From an uncultured Lamprocystis sp. (GTDB lineage Bacteria; Pseudomonadota; Gammaproteobacteria; Chromatiales; Chromatiaceae), in the NCBI RefSeq assembly GCF_903933125.1, contig NZ_CAIZIZ010000307.1, positions 1-55,693 on the forward strand: a stretch of 55,693 nt of DNA, given 5' to 3'. The notes below the pieces were generated by a model. That model ran no database searches. It was not told the origin of the DNA and saw nothing but the letters and a program-made list of their open reading frames with translations. Shown here piece after piece: positions 53,086-55,693 of the stretch. Positions within the stretch are counted from its first letter, which is position 1. Every line of letters begins with the position of its first letter. The position numbers and the translations under genes were made by a program.

Positions 53086-55607
53086 CAATGGGAGCGCTCC
53101 TGAGGTTCCCCACCTGGCGCATCAGCCTGCGTCTGCTCCGTCGGGATTGGCGCAGCGGCGAACTCTATCTGCTGGCCGCCGCGCTGATCCTGACCGTGGC
53201 CGCCGTGACCGCCGTCGGGTTCTTCACCGACCGCATCGAGTCCGCCATGGTCCGTCAGGGCGGCGAGTTACTCGCCGCGGATCTGGCCGTCGACGGGTCA
53301 TCCCGGCCGCCGGACGCGTACCTCAACCAGGCGGTCAGCCTGGGGTTGGAAAGTGCCCGCACCCTGGAGTTCCCGAGCGTGGTGATGGGCGCCGCCGGTG
53401 CCCAGTTGGTGCAGGTCAAGGTGGTGGACGCGGCTTATCCGCTGCGCGGCCGGCTGCGCCTGCGTGACGGCGTCACCGATCCGGAACGCACCGTCGAACA
53501 GGGGCCGCCGGCCGGTGAGGTCTGGGTGGAGGCCCGTCTGCTGCGGCTGCTGGAGGCCCGGATCGCTGATCCGGTCGGGCTGGGAGAGACCCGGTTGCGG
53601 ATCGGCGCCATCCTGAGTTACGAGCCGGACCGGGGCGGCAACCTCGTCAATCTGGCCCCCCGGGTGCTGATGAACGACGCCGATCTGTCGGCGACCGGGC
53701 TGGTGAGCGAGGCCAGCCGGGTGCGGCACCGCCTGTTGTTGGCCGGTGAGGTCGATGCGGTCGCCGCTTTTTCCGCTTGGCTCAAGCCCCGTTTGCCGGC
53801 CAATCTCACGCTGGTCGACGGGCGCACCGCCCGGCCCGAGTTCGAATCCGCATTGGATCGTGCCTCGCGCTTTCTGCACCTCGCCACCCTGGTTACCCTG
53901 CTGGTGGCGGGCAGCGCCATCGCGCTCGCCAGCCGCCGTCTGGTGGAGCGCCAGATCGATGCGGTGGCGATCATGCGCTGTCTGGGCGCGCCGCAGCATC
54001 TGCTGCTGCGGGTTTTCCTGCTGCGGCTGGTCCTGTTCGGGCTGGTCGCCAGCCTGCTGGGGTCGCTGGTCGGCTGGGTCGGGCAGCTTGGGTTGGTCGC
54101 GGCCCTGGCCGACTGGTTCGGGACGGATCTGCCGGCGGCCTCGCTGACGCCGGTGGTGGTGGGCGTGCTCACCGGTCTGATCGCCTTGCTGGGGTTCGCC
54201 GTGCCGCCCTTGCTGCAACTTACCAGGGTATCACCGTTGCGCGCGTTGCGGCGCGATCTGGGCACCCCGCGCGCATCGGCCGCGGCGGCGGTGCTGGGGG
54301 CCTTGCTGGCGCTGGCGCTATTGGTGTTCTGGCAGGCGGGTGACGCGGTCCTGGCCGGTCAGCTCCTGGCCGGGGTGGCGCTGACCCTGGTCACGCTGAT
54401 CCTGGCCGTTTTGGGTCTGGTGAAGGCGGCGAGCGGTCTGGCGGGTCGGACCCGCGGGGTCTGGCGGCTCGGGCTCGCGGCGCTCACCCGGCGGCCGACC
54501 TTTGCGGTGCTGCAGATCGCCGGATTCGGGTTGGGCATCCTGGCGCTGCTCCTGCTCGCGGTGGTGCGGGTGGACCTGCTCGAAACCTGGCGGCAGGGCC
54601 TGCCCGAGGGCGCGCCCAATCAGTTCCTGATCAATATTCAACCCCAGGAGGTCGAGCCGTTGCGCGCCTTCCTGGCGGAGCAGGGCATTGCCCAGGCGGA
54701 ACTTTACCCGATGATTCGGGGGCGGCTGATCCGCATCGGCGAGCGTCCGGTGAACCCGTCCGATTACCCCAACCCGCGTGCCGAAAGCCTGGTTGCCCGC
54801 GAGTTCAACCTGAGTTTCAGCGATGCGCCCGCCTTGGCGGGCCGGACGGATAACCGTCTGGTCGCGGGCCAGTGGTGGGCGGCGGGGGAGACCGCGCCCC
54901 AGTTCTCGCTGGAGCAGGGACTGGCCGAGACGCTGGGGATTCAACTTGGCGACCGGCTGACCTTCTTCGTGTCCGGTCACGAGGTCAGCGCCCCGGTGAC
55001 CAGTCTGCGCGAAGTCCGCTGGGACAGCTTCAACGTCAACTTCTTCGTGGTCTCCCCGCCCGCCTTGCTCGGGGTCGAACCGGCCACCTACATCACCAGT
55101 TTCCACCTGTCCGCGGACCGGGAGGCGGTGATCCCCGCGCTGATCCAACGTTTCCCCAGCGTCACCCTGCTGGACGTGGATGCCCTGCTGACCCAGGTCC
55201 GCGCGGTGGTCGACCGCGGGGTCCTGGCGGTGGAGTACGTGTTCCTGTTCACCCTGGCCGCCGGGGTGCTGGTCATGTTTGCCGGCATCCAGGCGAGTCT
55301 GGCCGAGCGCCGCGCCGAGCACGGCATCCTGCGCACCCTGGGCGCCGGCCGCAACGCCCTGCTCGGCAGTCTCGCGGTGGAGTTCACGGCCGCCGGGCTC
55401 CTGGCCGGGTTTCTCGCGTCCATCTTCGCCGAAGTCACCGGCTGGCTGCTGGCGGAGCAGTTGTTCGGGCTGCAATTCAGCTTCAACCCGCTGCTGTGGG
55501 TCACCGGTGTGCTGGGTTCCGGGCTGCTGATCGGTCTGGCCGGCACCCTGGCCACCTGGCCGCTGCTGATCCGGCCGCCATTGCAGACATTGCGCCGGGC
55601 GGCGTGA
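53082..55607 (+). CDS. ybbP: ABC transporter permease YbbP (FtsX-like)
   Basis: 841 residues, FtsX-like double arrangement. First helix ELYLLAAALILTVAAVTAVGFF, then a periplasmic domain (about 40-250), helices with ATLVTLLVAGSAIALASRRLVE and RQIDAVAIMRCLGAPQHLLLRVFLLRLVLFG, more helices near 340-470, a second periplasmic domain, and final FtsX part (VEYVFLFTLAAGVLVMFAGIQASLAERRAEHGILRTLGAGRNALL). It pairs with YbbA. Its start overlaps the ybbA stop (ATGA). It ends 17 bp before MITE copy G. Confidence 0.94.
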   Translation: MTMGALLRFPTWRISLRLLRRDWRSGELYLLAAALILTVAAVTAVGFFTDRIESAMVRQGGELLAADLAVDGSSRPPDAYLNQAVSLGLESARTLEFPSVVMGAAGAQLVQVKVVDAAYPLRGRLRLRDGVTDPERTVEQGPPAGEVWVEARLLRLLEARIADPVGLGETRLRIGAILSYEPDRGGNLVNLAPRVLMNDADLSATGLVSEASRVRHRLLLAGEVDAVAAFSAWLKPRLPANLTLVDGRTARPEFESALDRASRFLHLATLVTLLVAGSAIALASRRLVERQIDAVAIMRCLGAPQHLLLRVFLLRLVLFGLVASLLGSLVGWVGQLGLVAALADWFGTDLPAASLTPVVVGVLTGLIALLGFAVPPLLQLTRVSPLRALRRDLGTPRASAAAAVLGALLALALLVFWQAGDAVLAGQLLAGVALTLVTLILAVLGLVKAASGLAGRTRGVWRLGLAALTRRPTFAVLQIAGFGLGILALLLLAVVRVDLLETWRQGLPEGAPNQFLINIQPQEVEPLRAFLAEQGIAQAELYPMIRGRLIRIGERPVNPSDYPNPRAESLVAREFNLSFSDAPALAGRTDNRLVAGQWWAAGETAPQFSLEQGLAETLGIQLGDRLTFFVSGHEVSAPVTSLREVRWDSFNVNFFVVSPPALLGVEPATYITSFHLSADREAVIPALIQRFPSVTLLDVDALLTQVRAVVDRGVLAVEYVFLFTLAAGVLVMFAGIQASLAERRAEHGILRTLGAGRNALLGSLAVEFTAAGLLAGFLASIFAEVTGWLLAEQLFGLQFSFNPLLWVTGVLGSGLLIGLAGTLATWPLLIRPPLQTLRRAA

Positions 55608-55624
55608 GTTCAGGGCGTACGGCG

Positions 55625-55693
55625 GGCCTTGATCATCAATCCGGCCAGATCCAAGCCGACACTCGTCGCGGCCGCGGGCCGCTCCTACCGTAG
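55625..55693. mobile_element. MITE-like element, copy G (core type 5), cut by window edge
   Basis: Left arm 55625-55646 (GGCCTTGATCATCAATCCGG plus CC), then a GTCGCGGCCGCGGGCCGCTCC-like core related to the GTAGGAGC palindromes at 48606 and 48835. The right half lies outside the window. Confidence 0.6.

Overview
High-GC gammaproteobacterial chromosome. The order aroA-cmk-rpsA-ihfB is canonical for Gammaproteobacteria. Several genes fit a purple sulfur bacterium (Chromatiaceae, Thiodictyon-like): a HupT/HoxJ-type histidine kinase, a possible sulfur-globule protein, an SQR-like flavoprotein, a C4-dicarboxylate TRAP transporter, a PEP-CTERM protein and a very high load of palindromic repeats. The taxonomic placement is inference; there is no rRNA gene here.

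Layout. 1-3.7 kb is an accessory, repeat-rich strip: a decayed IS1595-type transposase, AT-richer orphan genes, an Imm53 immunity gene in what looks like a broken integron-cassette array, three REPIN-like elements and an orphaned DUF433 antitoxin. 3.9-9 kb holds the sensor kinase, a convergent low-complexity secreted protein and decayed or intact surface proteins. 9-19.9 kb is ordinary housekeeping and unknown genes (sthA, DCC protein, penicillin acylase, 2OG-Fe oxygenase, alpha/beta hydrolase, LpxH-like). 19.9-23.6 kb is a graveyard: two Rpn-nuclease remnants, a CHAT-NTPase gene broken several times, and a PHP-domain stub. 23.7-37.9 kb carries rsmE, a dctPQM TRAP operon, ihfB-rpsA-cmk-aroA, a PEP-CTERM protein, DUF3611, a lipase-like hydrolase, argG and a ParDE-type toxin-antitoxin pair. 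38-43.2 kb is an RND efflux operon with a palindromic operator plus bacteriohemerythrin. 43.2-48.9 kb is again mixed: a Uma2 nuclease, tRNA-Ala and tRNA-Glu, pyrF, an IS4-type transposase, a degenerate diguanylate cyclase. 49-55.6 kb holds an AAA ATPase plus SQR-like operon, and tesA divergent from ybbA-ybbP.

The most unusual feature is a family of 120-175 bp MITE-like elements. They share about 22-bp terminal arms (GGCCTTGATCATCGTTCCGG plus CC) but carry at least five unrelated palindromic cores. Five copies have both arms, and these are flanked by direct repeats of about 8 bp (two perfect, one 7/8, one 7-8, one 6/8). One copy sits inside the CHAT gene; removing it with one target copy restores the reading frame exactly, so these elements have moved. 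Other repeat families (REPIN-like, a TAAGGCGATTTCC-ended family, a CTAGCAG-ended family and two dispersed repeats of about 190-250 bp) repeatedly lie exactly at gene ends and supply the stop codon, or truncate genes.
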